DNA of 64,000 bases from an uncultured Oscillospiraceae bacterium (GTDB lineage: Bacteria; Bacillota; Clostridia; Oscillospirales; Acutalibacteraceae), in contig CAJJLZ010000004.1 in NCBI GenBank assembly GCA_905192745.1, forward strand, positions 1 to 64,000, given 5' to 3'. The stretch's first letter is position 1. The number at the start of each line of letters is the position of its first letter. The translations under genes and the position numbers were made by a program. Shown here one piece after another: positions 16,807 through 27,100 of this stretch. The notes beneath the pieces are model-generated. The model searched no databases, was not told the origin of the DNA, and saw only the letters and a program-made list of their open reading frames with translations.

Positions 16807-17350
16807 CTTTCGCGAAAGTTCGTCCCGAACCTGTCCGGACAAAAGAAAACCGCTGCCGGACGGAGCGAGGCTTCGTTCGATAGCGGTGATCCGGCAGCGG
16901 AAACAGCAAACGCAGAAGGAAGAACCTTGTTCCCTTTGCCGAGATTTAGGATGTCCGGGATTGCGCGGGAATATACACAGCGCGGGGGAACATCCCACAG
17001 AACAGGATATCCGCAAAAAAGGTGCGTTTTCGGGCGCGTCTTTTTTGCTGTATGGATTTCTCCGCCGTATTCACCGGACGTAGTGCGGGTCGGGCGCACA
17101 CGGGTCCGGCGCAAAAGAGGAAAAGAAAAATTTACATTTAATCCCCCCGCCAGCCTTTACACCGGGAAGCGAATATAGTAAAATGATACAGAACGTAATT
17201 CCCATGGACCGGCCGGGAAGGCTTAAAGGCTTAAAAGAAGGAAAATGTCCCTGAAAGGATTCCCTCACCGCTGAAAAGGGGGGCGTGGTTCGGAAATGGG
17301 ACGACATGGCCGGGAACTGGATTGTTGATGCGAAAGGACGGTTTACAAAC
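16807..17350. other. 544-nt intergenic region with inverted repeats
   Basis: I see no convincing gene. It opens with a perfect 14-nt palindrome overlapping the parC-like stop (16806-16819, ACTTTCGCGAAAGT). Next comes an 11-bp inverted repeat (16850-16860 with 16890-16900). Near 17011-17047 an A-run and a T-run face each other in an imperfect stem that may be a terminator. The pyrH promoter is at 17156-17184, leaving a roughly 160-nt leader before pyrH. Confidence 0.5.
17156..17184 (+). promoter_or_regulatory. Promoter of the pyrH-frr-uppS-cdsA block
   Basis: TTTACA (17156-17161) and TAAAAT (17179-17184) are spaced 17 nt. Confidence 0.55.
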
Positions 17351-18055
17351 ATGCAGCCGAAATATAAGCGTGTGTTGCTGAAGCTGAGCGGAGAGGCGCT
17401 GGCGGGAAACGGCCATTTTGGCCTGGACTTTGATACGGTGCTGAAAATCTGCCGGGAGATTAAGGTGTGCGTTGACGCCGGTGTGGAAGTAGCGATTGTC
17501 GTAGGCGGCGGAAATTTCTGGCGGGGCCGCTCCAGCGGGCAGATGGATCGTACCCGCGCCGATCATATGGGAATGCTCGCCACCACGCTGAACGCGCTGG
17601 CTCTGGCCGATGCGCTGGAGCAGCTCGACTGCGTTGTGCGGGTGCAGACCGCGATCGCGATGAATCAGATCGCCGAGCCTTACATCCGCAACAGAGCGGT
17701 TCGGCATCTGGAGAAGGGAAGGGTGGTCATTTTTGGCTGCGGAACCGGCAACCCCTTCTTCTCCACCGATACGGCTGCCGCGCTCCGCGCCGCCGAGATC
17801 GAGGCGGATATCATTCTGAAGGCCAGCATGGTGGACGGAATCTATGACCGCGATCCCAAGAAGGACGAGAACGCCGTGCGGTTCGACAGCCTGACCTATC
17901 TGGATGTGCTGAACCGCGACCTGAAGGTAATGGATTCTACCGCCGCCACGCTGTGCAAGGACAATGAGATTCCGATCCTTGTTTTCAATCTGGAGGATCC
18001 GCACAATATCGTCCGTGCCATCGGCGGCGAAGAAATCGGAACGGTCGTCCGCTGA
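17351..18055 (+). CDS. pyrH: UMP kinase
   Basis: A 234-residue bacterial UMP kinase of the amino-acid-kinase fold, phosphorylating UMP to UDP with ATP. Visible blocks are KRVLLKLSGEAL at the N-terminus, VVGGGNFWRG, DRTRADHMGMLAT, the nucleotide-binding GTGNPFFSTDTAA and the DGIYDRDPKKD segment. I chose ATG 17351, with AAAGGA 12 nt upstream, because MQPKYKRVLLK is the usual start; the longer reading from 17285 adds 22 unrelated residues. It heads the conserved pyrH-frr-uppS-cdsA order. Confidence 0.97.
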   Translation: MQPKYKRVLLKLSGEALAGNGHFGLDFDTVLKICREIKVCVDAGVEVAIVVGGGNFWRGRSSGQMDRTRADHMGMLATTLNALALADALEQLDCVVRVQTAIAMNQIAEPYIRNRAVRHLEKGRVVIFGCGTGNPFFSTDTAAALRAAEIEADIILKASMVDGIYDRDPKKDENAVRFDSLTYLDVLNRDLKVMDSTAATLCKDNEIPILVFNLEDPHNIVRAIGGEEIGTVVR

Positions 18056-18132
18056 ACCGCCGACGGGGGGCGCAAGCGACAGGAAACGTTTTCCGGATAA
18101 ATCAGGATGAATGAGAAAGGAATGGATACCCT

Positions 18133-18687
18133 ATGAAAGAGGTAATGGCACGAGCGGAAGAGAAGATGAATAAAACGGTCAACTCGCTGGTAAACGAGTA
18201 TGGCGCGATCCGCGCCGGCCGCGCCAATCCGGCGGTGCTGGATAAGATAACCGTGGATTATTACGATACCCCCACCCCGATCAATGCCCTGGCGGCGGTT
18301 TCCGTGCCGGAAGCGCGCACCCTGATGATCCAGCCGTGGGATAAGTCCTGCCTGAAATTGATCGAAAAGGCAATTCTGACTTCGGACGTCGGCATCAATC
18401 CGCAGAACGACGGCTCCTGCATCCGGCTGATCTTTCCGCCTCTGACGGAGGAACGCCGGAAGGATCTGGTCAAGGGCGTAGACAAATACGCGGAAGAGGC
18501 GAAAGTCGCCGTCCGCTCTATCCGCCGGGACGCGATGGAAAAGCTGAAGGAAATGAAGAAAAAATCAGAACTGACCGAGGACGATCTGAAAAACGCGGAA
18601 AAGAAGATTCAGGATCTGACCGACCGTTTCTGCAAGGAGATCGACGGGATCGCGGCGAAAAAGTCCAAGGAAATCATGGAGATATAA
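18133..18687 (+). CDS. frr: Ribosome recycling factor
   Basis: A 184-residue protein of standard length that with EF-G splits post-termination ribosomes. The family blocks are NEYGAIRAGRANPAVLD, YYDTPTPINALA, PWDKS and the C-terminal helical KKSELTEDDLKNAEKKIQ segment. The interdomain IRLIFPPLTEERRKDL is intact. It lies 77 nt after pyrH with its own AAAGGA. Confidence 0.97.
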   Translation: MKEVMARAEEKMNKTVNSLVNEYGAIRAGRANPAVLDKITVDYYDTPTPINALAAVSVPEARTLMIQPWDKSCLKLIEKAILTSDVGINPQNDGSCIRLIFPPLTEERRKDLVKGVDKYAEEAKVAVRSIRRDAMEKLKEMKKKSELTEDDLKNAEKKIQDLTDRFCKEIDGIAAKKSKEIMEI

Positions 18688-18756
18688 AGTTCCGCAGAAG
18701 CTTTCTGCCGGCGGATACGGCACAGGCCGCGGAAAAGCAGCTCCGGGAATGGCAAC

Positions 18757-18784
18757 GGGAAGGCGGGCGCTTGTCCGCCTTCCC
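18757..18784 (+). promoter_or_regulatory. Intercistronic hairpin between frr and uppS
   Basis: A perfect 10-bp GC-rich stem (18757-18766 with 18775-18784) with an 8-nt loop lies in the 135-nt frr-uppS gap. No T-tract follows, so attenuation or mRNA processing is more likely than full termination. Confidence 0.45.
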
Positions 18785-18822
18785 TCGTGTTCCCGCAAAT
18801 ATGTGGACCGGGAGGGAATTCC

Positions 18823-19566
18823 TTGGCATTGTTTCAGAGAAAAAAGGGCGCGGAAGCGGAACAGCCGTCCGTTTTGCCTGTGCATATCGGAATCATTATG
18901 GACGGGAACGGGCGCTGGGCGAAAAAACGCGGCCTTCCCCGTAAAGCGGGGCACGGCTACGGCGCACAGACCTTTCGTACCATTACCAAGTATTGTGAAA
19001 AGCGGGGAATCCGTTTTTTGACGGTATATGCCTTTTCAACCGAGAACTGGACCCGCCCGCAGGAAGAGGTGGATTCCATCATGAACCTGCTGCGGGATTA
19101 CCTGAAGGAATCTCTCTCGGATTTTCAGAAGGAAAATATCCGCACCCGTTTCATCGGAAACTTGGAACCGCTGGCGGAGGATATCCGGCAGCTGATGCGG
19201 GAAGCGGAGGCGGTCACCCGGGATAAAACGGGGCTGACGCTGAACATTGCCATCAATTACGGCGGACGGGAGGAGATTGCCCACGCGGCCCGTTCCCTCG
19301 CGTCGGATGCGGCGGCGGGCCGTATCCGGCCGGAGGAGATTGATGAAGCGTCGCTCGCCGCCCGTCTGTATACGGCCGGGCAGCCCGATCCGGATCTGAT
19401 TCTTCGTCCCAGCGGAGAATACCGGACCTCGAATTTTCTCCTCTGGCAGTCCGCTTATGCGGAATATATTTTTATGGATATCCTGTGGCCGGATTTCAAA
19501 CCGGCGGATCTGGATGCGGCGCTGGTGGAATATTCCCACCGAAACCGCCGGTTTGGCGGCGTATAG
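18823..19566 (+). CDS. uppS: Undecaprenyl diphosphate synthase (cis-isoprenyl transferase)
   Basis: A 247-residue cis-prenyltransferase that builds the C55 carrier lipid used in wall synthesis. The substrate-binding block IIMDGNGRWAKKRG carries the catalytic Asp. YAFSTENW and the C-terminal RPSGEYRTSNFLLW also match. I chose TTG 18823, which has GGAGGG 8 nt upstream. The reading from GTG 18787 lacks a good ribosome binding site and adds an unrelated leader. It acts directly downstream of the MEP genes in this window. Confidence 0.95.
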   Translation: MALFQRKKGAEAEQPSVLPVHIGIIMDGNGRWAKKRGLPRKAGHGYGAQTFRTITKYCEKRGIRFLTVYAFSTENWTRPQEEVDSIMNLLRDYLKESLSDFQKENIRTRFIGNLEPLAEDIRQLMREAEAVTRDKTGLTLNIAINYGGREEIAHAARSLASDAAAGRIRPEEIDEASLAARLYTAGQPDPDLILRPSGEYRTSNFLLWQSAYAEYIFMDILWPDFKPADLDAALVEYSHRNRRFGGV

Positions 19567-19634
19567 CTTTTCCGCGGGGAGGTATTCCCGTATTTCCTGA
19601 AACAATCCCTCGAAAGAAAGGATTGGTCAACCCG

Positions 19635-20462
19635 ATGAAATCTCGAATTATCACCGGTGTGATTGGCGTTGCGCTGGTTTTTGTCGTTTTGCTGCTTCTG
19701 CCGCCGATCGCACTGAATATCGCCATGGCGGTGATTTGTGCGATAGCGATGTTTGAACTGTTGTCCACGACCCATCACGTCCGGCACAGGGGGCTTCTGG
19801 CGGCGTCCATTATTTTTTCCGCCTGCACGCCCTTTTTCATGCTGGGGGAGAACCGGCTACCCGCCTTTCTTCTGCTGCTTGCGTACGTTGCCGTGCTGGT
19901 GTTCCTGCAGATTCTGTATCATCAGACCCTGAAAGTGGAACAGACCGGCTTTGCCTTTTTTATGTCGGTGACGTTCCCCGTTGCTTTTTCCTGCTTGGCG
20001 TATCTGCGCGGTTTCAGTGAACGCGACGGCGTTTTTTATGTATTTCTCGGGATCATTATGCCCTGGATGTGCGACATGGGGGCGTATTTTATTGGTACCT
20101 TTTTCGGCAAACACAAGCTTTGTCCGAACATCAGCCCGAAGAAAACGGTGGAAGGGCTGATCGGCGGTATTGTGGTTTCGGTCGGCAGTTCGGTGCTGGC
20201 AGCTTGGCTGTATCAGGTGCTTTGGCTGAACAGCCGCGGCGGGACGGTCAGCCTGTGGCAGATCGCGCTGCTGTCTCTGCTTTGCGCGCCGTTATCTGTG
20301 ATGGGCGATTTGTTTGCTTCCATTATCAAGCGTCAGTGCCAGGTTAAGGATTTCGGGCATGTCATGCCGGGACACGGCGGAATCATGGATCGCTTTGATT
20401 CTCTGATTCTGGTCGTGCCGCTGCTGTTTATTCTGGTGCATTACATTCCTTTGATCTATTGA
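19635..20462 (+). CDS. cdsA: Phosphatidate cytidylyltransferase
   Basis: A 275-residue integral membrane enzyme that makes CDP-diacylglycerol for phospholipid synthesis. Several hydrophobic helices precede the PROSITE-type signature near the C-terminus, read as SIIKRQCQVKDFG followed by MPGHGGIMDRFDS. The start is ATG 19635 (MKSRIITGV) with AAAGGA 12 nt upstream. An in-frame extension back to 19485 runs through uppS and is not real. Confidence 0.96.
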   Translation: MKSRIITGVIGVALVFVVLLLLPPIALNIAMAVICAIAMFELLSTTHHVRHRGLLAASIIFSACTPFFMLGENRLPAFLLLLAYVAVLVFLQILYHQTLKVEQTGFAFFMSVTFPVAFSCLAYLRGFSERDGVFYVFLGIIMPWMCDMGAYFIGTFFGKHKLCPNISPKKTVEGLIGGIVVSVGSSVLAAWLYQVLWLNSRGGTVSLWQIALLSLLCAPLSVMGDLFASIIKRQCQVKDFGHVMPGHGGIMDRFDSLILVVPLLFILVHYIPLIY

Positions 20463-20483
20463 ACCGAAAAGGGTGGGAAACGC

Positions 20484-21701
20484 ATGAACTGCGGGATGCC
20501 TGTCAATTCAGAAAACCAATTCCGGAAACGGCTGGCGATTCTCGGCTCCACCGGCTCGATCGGTACGCAGGCGCTGGATGTGGCGGAAAAGCTCGGATGT
20601 CCGGTGATGGCGCTGACCGCCCGTTCCAGCGTAAAGGCGCTGGAAGAGCAGGCGCGGCGTTTTCGTCCCCGTCTGGCCGTGCTGACCGACGAAAAGGCGG
20701 CGGCCGATCTCCGGGTGCGGCTCGCTGATCTGCCGGTCCGGGTTTCCGCGGGAATGGACGGCCTGTGTGAAGCGGCAAGCCTTGACAATGCCGATATGGT
20801 GCTGAACGCGGTCGTCGGGATGGTGGGGCTGGTTCCCACCATAACGGCCATTGAGGCGGGGAAGGATGTGGCGCTCGCCAATAAGGAAACGCTGGTGGCC
20901 GGCGGCGCGCTGGTAATGGACGCGGTTGCCCGGCGGGGGGTAAACCTCCTGCCGGTGGACAGCGAGCATTCCGCGATTTTTCAGTGTCTGCAGGGGGCGC
21001 CTCCGGGAAACCGGGCGCTGAAGCGGATTATCCTGACCGCGTCGGGAGGGCCGTTTTTCGGGAAAACGGCGATGGAACTGGAGTCGGTCGGCCTGAAGGA
21101 TGCGCTGAAACATCCGAACTGGAGTATGGGGGCGAAGATCACCATTGATTCCGCCACGATGATGAACAAAGGGCTGGAATTGATTGAGGCGCGATGGTTA
21201 TTTGATCTGCCGCCGGAGAATATTGATATTGTAATCCACCGGGAAAGCGTGGTGCACAGCCTGATCGAATACGACGACCATTCGGTGCTGGCCCAGCTTG
21301 GCGTGCCGGATATGCGTATCCCGATCCAATACGCGATTACCTGGCCGGAACGGACGGCTTCTCCTGTGAAGCAGCTGAACCTTACAGAGTGGGGGAAGCT
21401 GACTTTTTATCCGCCGGATTACGATACCTTCGTGTGCATGAACGCCTGCCGGACAGCGATATCCCGCGGCGGGTTGTATCCCGCCGCGGTGAATGCGGCC
21501 AATGAACAGGCGGTGGCCCTTTTCCGGGAGGGGAAAATTCACTTTTCGGATATCGGCCGTTTGGTGTGCGCCGTGCTGGAACGGCCGCTGCCCGGAGCAT
21601 CCGCGTCAACGGACGGCGGGGCGGCAACGATCGACGACATTTTCGCTGCAGACAGGGAGGCCCGCTCCCTTACTATAGAAGCGGCGGAGCGGATGCGATA
21701 A
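20484..21701 (+). CDS. dxr: 1-deoxy-D-xylulose 5-phosphate reductoisomerase
   Basis: A 405-residue enzyme catalysing the committed MEP-pathway step, DXP to MEP with NADPH. The NADPH motif GSTGSIGTQALDV, the metal and substrate block PVDSEHSAIFQCL, TASGGPF, and NKGLELIEARWLF are all visible. The N-terminus carries a short extension before KRLAILG. The start has GGGTGGG upstream and lies 21 nt after cdsA. Confidence 0.97.
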   Translation: MNCGMPVNSENQFRKRLAILGSTGSIGTQALDVAEKLGCPVMALTARSSVKALEEQARRFRPRLAVLTDEKAAADLRVRLADLPVRVSAGMDGLCEAASLDNADMVLNAVVGMVGLVPTITAIEAGKDVALANKETLVAGGALVMDAVARRGVNLLPVDSEHSAIFQCLQGAPPGNRALKRIILTASGGPFFGKTAMELESVGLKDALKHPNWSMGAKITIDSATMMNKGLELIEARWLFDLPPENIDIVIHRESVVHSLIEYDDHSVLAQLGVPDMRIPIQYAITWPERTASPVKQLNLTEWGKLTFYPPDYDTFVCMNACRTAISRGGLYPAAVNAANEQAVALFREGKIHFSDIGRLVCAVLERPLPGASASTDGGAATIDDIFAADREARSLTIEAAERMR

Positions 21702-21753
21702 GTTCCGAGCTTCCGCCGGCGGGGACGGGAAAACGTCCCGCGAGTTCGAAAGG

Positions 21754-22866
21754 ATGGTTACTATCGAAGCGTTTCTGTCAGGGGCAGTCAAAATTCTGGT
21801 TGCGATTCTGATTTTCGGGATTATCATTCTGGTGCATGAGCTGGGACATTTTGCGGTGGCTAAGCTGATGGGAATTCGGGTTAACGAGTTTGCCATCGGC
21901 ATGGGCCCGACTCTGCTGAAGTTTGGAAAAAAGGAAACGACCTATTCGCTGCGTGCCTTTCCGGTCGGCGGGTTCTGCGCTATGGAGGGGGAGGACGCCG
22001 AAAGCGCTGATCCCCGCGCGTTCGGCAACAAAAAAGTCTGGCGGCGGGTGTTGGTGGTGATTGCCGGCGCCCTGATGAATCTGATTCTCGGGTATGTTCT
22101 GCTGGTGGCGTACTACGGAATATATACCCGGCCGCTGACCGAGGGAGGAACCGCCGCTTATTCCAGTACGGTTATAGCGGAGCTTTCCGAGGAGGCCAGC
22201 AGCTATAAAACCGGCCTGCGGGTGGGGGATCAGATTCTGAAAATCAACGGCAAGCAGGTTGTGACCGATTTCGACGTCGCCAATTTAATGCAGAGCGACG
22301 AGGACGGTATTTTTCCGATCACCGTTCGCCGGACGGTAGATGGCAAAAAGACGGTACTCGAGCTGCCGGACGTTCAATTCGAACTGAAGCACAACGAGGA
22401 GACCGGCGGAAATATCCTGATATATGACTTCAAGGTGGCGGCAATCCCCAAAACCGTGCTGTCCACTCTGGCGCAGGCCGGAAAAATGGAATATTCGGTG
22501 GGGACTCTGGTCTGGCGGAGTCTGGGCGATATTATCACCGGAAAATACGGCCTGAATGAGCTTTCCGGTCCGGTGGGAACGGTGGACGCCATCGGGGATG
22601 CGGTGGAGCAGGTGAAAACCGACGGGATGAAATCCCTGCTTATGCTGGTGGTGCTGATTACCGTCAACGTGGGTATTTTCAACCTGCTGCCCCTGCCGGC
22701 GCTGGACGGCGGAAGGCTGCTCTTTCTGGCGTTTGAAGGGATTTTCCGTCGGCCGGTTAACCCGAAATACGAGGGGATGGTACATGCCGTCGGCCTGATT
22801 CTTCTCCTTTTGCTGATGGTGGTCGTCACCTTCAGCGATATTGTTAAATTAGTCGGCGGCGGTTGA
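21754..22866 (+). CDS. rseP: Site-2 intramembrane zinc metalloprotease
   Basis: A 370-residue M50-family protease. HELGH is at residues 28-32 in the first transmembrane segment. A central PDZ domain follows (about 125-205, with GLRVGDQILKINGKQV). The second metal site NLLPLPALDGGRLL lies near the C-terminus. It would cleave membrane-anchored anti-sigma factors or signal-peptide remnants inside the membrane. The ATG at 21754 directly follows AAAGG, closer than usual, but no better start is visible. Position between dxr and ispG is the standard Firmicutes order. Confidence 0.95.
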   Translation: MVTIEAFLSGAVKILVAILIFGIIILVHELGHFAVAKLMGIRVNEFAIGMGPTLLKFGKKETTYSLRAFPVGGFCAMEGEDAESADPRAFGNKKVWRRVLVVIAGALMNLILGYVLLVAYYGIYTRPLTEGGTAAYSSTVIAELSEEASSYKTGLRVGDQILKINGKQVVTDFDVANLMQSDEDGIFPITVRRTVDGKKTVLELPDVQFELKHNEETGGNILIYDFKVAAIPKTVLSTLAQAGKMEYSVGTLVWRSLGDIITGKYGLNELSGPVGTVDAIGDAVEQVKTDGMKSLLMLVVLITVNVGIFNLLPLPALDGGRLLFLAFEGIFRRPVNPKYEGMVHAVGLILLLLLMVVVTFSDIVKLVGGG

Positions 22867-22875
22867 CCGCCCCCA

Positions 22876-22911
22876 TAAGGGAGCGCGGCGAAGGCTCGCC
22901 GCGCTCCCTTA
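22876..22911 (+). terminator. Strong 16-bp hairpin between rseP and ispG
   Basis: A perfect 16-bp stem (22876-22891 with 22896-22911) and a 4-nt loop. There is no T-run after it, so it may be an attenuator or a processing/stability element within the operon rather than a full terminator. Confidence 0.5.
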
Positions 22912-22957
22912 TAAATCCAGGCGGCCGGGTTATGCCGCAGAACAAATCAACGGGGGA

Positions 22958-24019
22958 ATGAAAAGGATGACGGCACGACGTTCTTGCCAAACCGTATATG
23001 CCGGAAAAACACCGATCGGCGGGGAATTTCCGATATCCGTGCAGTCTATGCTGAATACGCCGGCGCACGATATTCCGGCCAGCGTGGCGCAGGCCCGCCG
23101 TCTGGAGGCCGCCGGCTGCGATATTCTGCGGGCCGCCGTGCCGGATATGGACGCGGTTCCGCTGATTGCGGCGCTTAAGGAGGCTGTGGCGATCCCGATC
23201 GTGGCGGATATTCATTTCGACTATCGTCTGGCGTTGGAAGCGGCGGCCGCCGGGGGGGATAAGATCCGGATTAATCCCGGCAATATCGGAGAAGAGGATC
23301 GGGTAAAAGCGGTGGCGGACGAATGCCGCCGCCGGAATATCCCGATCCGGATCGGGGTCAACTCCGGTTCGCTGGAACCGGAAATCCTCGCAAAATACGG
23401 CCATCCCACGGCGGAGGCGATGCGGGACAGTGCTCTGTATCATGCCTCCCTGCTGGAAAAATACGATTTTCACGATATCGTTTTGTCCATCAAATCTTCC
23501 GACGTGCCGACCATGGTGCGGGCGTATGAGCTGACGGCGGAGGCCTGCGATTATCCGCTTCATCTCGGAGTGACCGAGGCGGGAACCGAGCGGATGGGAC
23601 TGATTAAATCGGCGGCGGGAATCGGTTCCCTTCTGCTGCACGGAATCGGGGACACAATCCGGGTTTCCCTGACCGCCGACCCCGAGCGCGAGGTGAAGGC
23701 CGGAATCGACCTGCTGGAAGGACTGGGGCTTCGTTCCGGCCGGGCGCGTCTGGTTTCCTGCCCAACCTGCGGCCGGACGGGGATCGACCTGATCCGCATT
23801 GCGGGGGAGGTTGAGGAACGGCTGAAAACCGTTCGGAAGCCGATCACCGTTGCGGTGATGGGCTGTGTCGTCAACGGCCCCGGCGAGGCTCGGGAAGCGG
23901 ATGTCGGGCTGGCCGGCGGAAAGGGAAAGGTTGTCCTCTTTAAAAAGGGACAGGTAATCCGCACCGTACCGGAAGAAAAAGCGGTGGACGAGCTGATGAA
24001 GGAAATTGACGGGCTGTAA
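22958..24019 (+). CDS. ispG: 4-hydroxy-3-methylbut-2-en-1-yl diphosphate synthase
   Basis: A 353-residue 4Fe-4S enzyme (GcpE) converting MEcPP to HMBPP. The TIM-barrel half contains VQSMLNT and IVADIHFDYRLAL. The iron-sulfur ligands are CPTC near residue 270 and the Cys of GCVVNGPGEA near the C-terminus. Length is that of the short bacterial form. ATG 22958 touches GGGGGA; in-frame ATG 22967 has that sequence 9 nt upstream and may be the true start, losing three residues. Confidence 0.96.
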   Translation: MKRMTARRSCQTVYAGKTPIGGEFPISVQSMLNTPAHDIPASVAQARRLEAAGCDILRAAVPDMDAVPLIAALKEAVAIPIVADIHFDYRLALEAAAAGGDKIRINPGNIGEEDRVKAVADECRRRNIPIRIGVNSGSLEPEILAKYGHPTAEAMRDSALYHASLLEKYDFHDIVLSIKSSDVPTMVRAYELTAEACDYPLHLGVTEAGTERMGLIKSAAGIGSLLLHGIGDTIRVSLTADPEREVKAGIDLLEGLGLRSGRARLVSCPTCGRTGIDLIRIAGEVEERLKTVRKPITVAVMGCVVNGPGEAREADVGLAGGKGKVVLFKKGQVIRTVPEEKAVDELMKEIDGL

Positions 24020-24101
24020 AAGCAGGGGAGGGCATCGGCCCCGCGTAAGGAGCCGATGCGTTAAAAAGCAGAGACGGCGATGGCAGTAAAGGCGGTAGAA
24101 G

Positions 24102-27100
24102 ATGGGTAAGGACAGCAAAGTAACCTTTCAGAATGTGTTTGGGCAGTACATACAAAGCGGGCCGGTTCTCGCCGGCTGTGCCTCCGCCGTCGTGGAGCAT
24201 CTGTCGGTGGATAAGGAAAGCGCCACACTGCTGGCGGAACTGGCGTTTCAGGATTTTGTGGAATTCGATCTTCTCGTTCAGGCGGAAACCGCGATTTCTC
24301 AGGCGCTTCCGCTGAAAACGGTGATCCGGCCGAAATTTCCGCCCGAATCTCTATGCGATCACTGCTTTTCCACACTGGTTTCCCTGCTCCGTCGGGAAAA
24401 TGCCGCGGTAAACGGAACCTTTGACGGCGCGCAATGCCATCTCGAAGGGGAACGGATGCGGATCACCCTGACCCACGGCGGGCTGGATATTCTGAAAACG
24501 ACCCGTACCGACGCGGCGCTGTCCGCTCTGGTTCGGAATCTTTTCGGCCGTCCGGTGGAACTGACCTTCGACGGGGTGACCGATGTGAACACCGAAAGCC
24601 CCGAATATCGTCAGATGATGGAGGACGCCGACCGGGAGGCCGCGCTTCTGGCCCGGGAAGCCGCCATGGCCGCTGCCGCCAGTGCGGCGCAGGAGCCGAA
24701 AAGGGCTCCCGGCGAGCCGCCCAAGCCCAAAAAACCGGCCGATCCGCATTCCAAACCGGCGGACGGCCTGCCGATCTATATGGAGACCGCCCAGCCGGTG
24801 TTCGGCGCGCCCATCCGCGAGAGGCCGACCGCCCTGAACAAGCTGGAGGCGGACGGCGGCACCTTCACCGTGTGGGGGAGGGTGTTCAGCCGGGATGTCC
24901 GGGCTTTCCGGGACGGCGCCAAGCTGCGGTATACCCTGAGCATTACCGATCAGACCAGTTCGATCACCGCCATCTTCTGGGCGGACGTCAAACGGGACAA
25001 GGCCAAGATCGACGCCATGGAGGGAGTAAAAAGCGGAACCTGCGTGCTGATGAGCGGTATCTATGAATTCGACCGCTTTGCCAACGACAATATCCTTAAC
25101 CCGAAATCCATGGCGGTGGTTACGCCTTACGAAAAGCAGGATACCGCCGAGCGCAAGCGGGTGGAGCTGCATCTTCACAGCAAAATGTCGTCGATGGACG
25201 GTATCAGCGACGCGGAAGCGATGATTCTTCGCGCCGCCTCGTGGGGGCATCCCGCGATCGCCGTCACCGACCACGGCGTGGTGCAGGCTTTCCCGGAAGC
25301 GATGAACGCGCAGGCCAAGGCAAAGAAAAAGGGGAAGGATATCAAGATCCTTTACGGCGTGGAAGCCTATTATATCAACGACAGCATCCCGGTGGTCAGC
25401 GGCGGCGCCGCGGACAGTCTGGACGGCGAATTCATCGTATTCGATATTGAGACCACCGGTCTCGGCGCGAAAAACGAACGGATTACCGAAATCGGCGCGG
25501 TGCGGATGAAAAACGGGGAAATTCTCGACAGCTTCGATACTTTCGTCAATCCCGAAAAGCCGATCCCGCCGAAAATTACCGAACTGACCGGTATCACCGA
25601 CGAGATGGTGAAAGACGCGCCAAAGGAAAAAGAAGGGCTGGAAGCCTTCTACTCCTTCTGCGGGAACGCTAAAGTGCTGGTGGCTCACAACGCGCCCTTC
25701 GACACCTCCTTTATTAAGGAAGCGGCGCGGCGCAGCAAATTGCCGTATTCCTTCACCTCGATCGATACGGTTCCGATCTGCCGGGCACTGTATCCCTCGC
25801 TGAAAAATCACAAGCTGGATACGGTGGCCAATCATCTGAAGCTCGATCCCTTCAACCACCACCGCGCCTGCGACGACGCGAAGGTGCTGGCGGAAATTTT
25901 TCTTCACCTGATTACCGACATGAAGGAAATCAAAGGAATCGAATCGGTGGACGGCATCAACACCCTGCTTTCCGGTATTGATACCAAAAAGGTGCGGCCG
26001 TATCACATGATTATCCTGGCCAAAAACCGGACGGGACTGAAAAACCTGTACAAACTGGTTTCATGGTCCCACCTGCATAATTTTTACCGCAAGCCCCGGA
26101 TCACCAAAACCAAACTGATGGAGCATCGCGAGGGACTGCTGATCGGCAGCGCCTGCGAGCAGGGGGAGCTTTTCCGCGCGGTTCTGGACGGAAAGCAATG
26201 GGGAGAACTCTGCGATATCGCCAAATTCTACGATTTTCTGGAGATTCAGCCCCTCGGCAACAATGCCTTTATGGTGCGGGAAGGGACCGCCCGGGACGAG
26301 GACCAGCTCAAGGACTTCAACCGCACCATCGTGCGGCTGGGAGAAAAGCTGAATATTCCGGTCTGCGCCACCTGCGACGTGCATTTTATGGATCCGGAGG
26401 ATGAAATTTACCGCCGTATCCTGATGGCGGGGCAGGGTTTTACCGACGCCGACCAGCAGGCTCCGCTGTATCTGCGCACCACCGATGAGATGCTGGCGGA
26501 ATTCCAGTACCTCGGTAAGGAAAAGGCCTATGAGGTAGTAGTGGAGAACACCAACCGCATTGCCGATATGATCGATGGATTCCGTCCCATCCCGGACGGT
26601 ACCTTCCCGCCCCACATCGATGGGGCGGAGGAACAGCTGCAGGAGATCACCTGGAACCGGGCGAAGGAGCTTTACGGCGATCCTGTGCCGGAAATCGTCG
26701 CCGCCCGGCTGGACCGGGAGCTGACCTCCATCATCAAGCACGGATTCGCCGTGCTGTATATGATCGCGCAGAAGCTGGTGCACAACTCGGTGGAGCACGG
26801 CTATCTGGTCGGCTCCCGTGGTTCGGTCGGTTCCTCCTTTGTCGCCAATATGGCCGGTATTTCCGAGGTCAACCCCCTCGCGCCGCACTACATCTGTAAA
26901 AAGTGCAAGTATTCCGAATTTTTTGAGAACGGCGAGGTCGGTTCCGGGTTCGATCTGCCGGAGAAGACCTGCCCGGTCTGCGGAGAACCGCTCGGCCGGG
27001 ACGGGCATGAGATTCCCTTCGAAACCTTTCTTGGATTCGACGGGGACAAGGCTCCGGATATTGATCTGAACTTCGCGGGGGAATATCAGGCCTCCGCCCA

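Noticed and set aside
22876..22911. Hairpin as the end of the rseP transcript
   Set aside because: No T-tract follows and ispG and polC continue closely on the same strand, so full termination is doubtful; kept only as a low-confidence terminator/attenuator.
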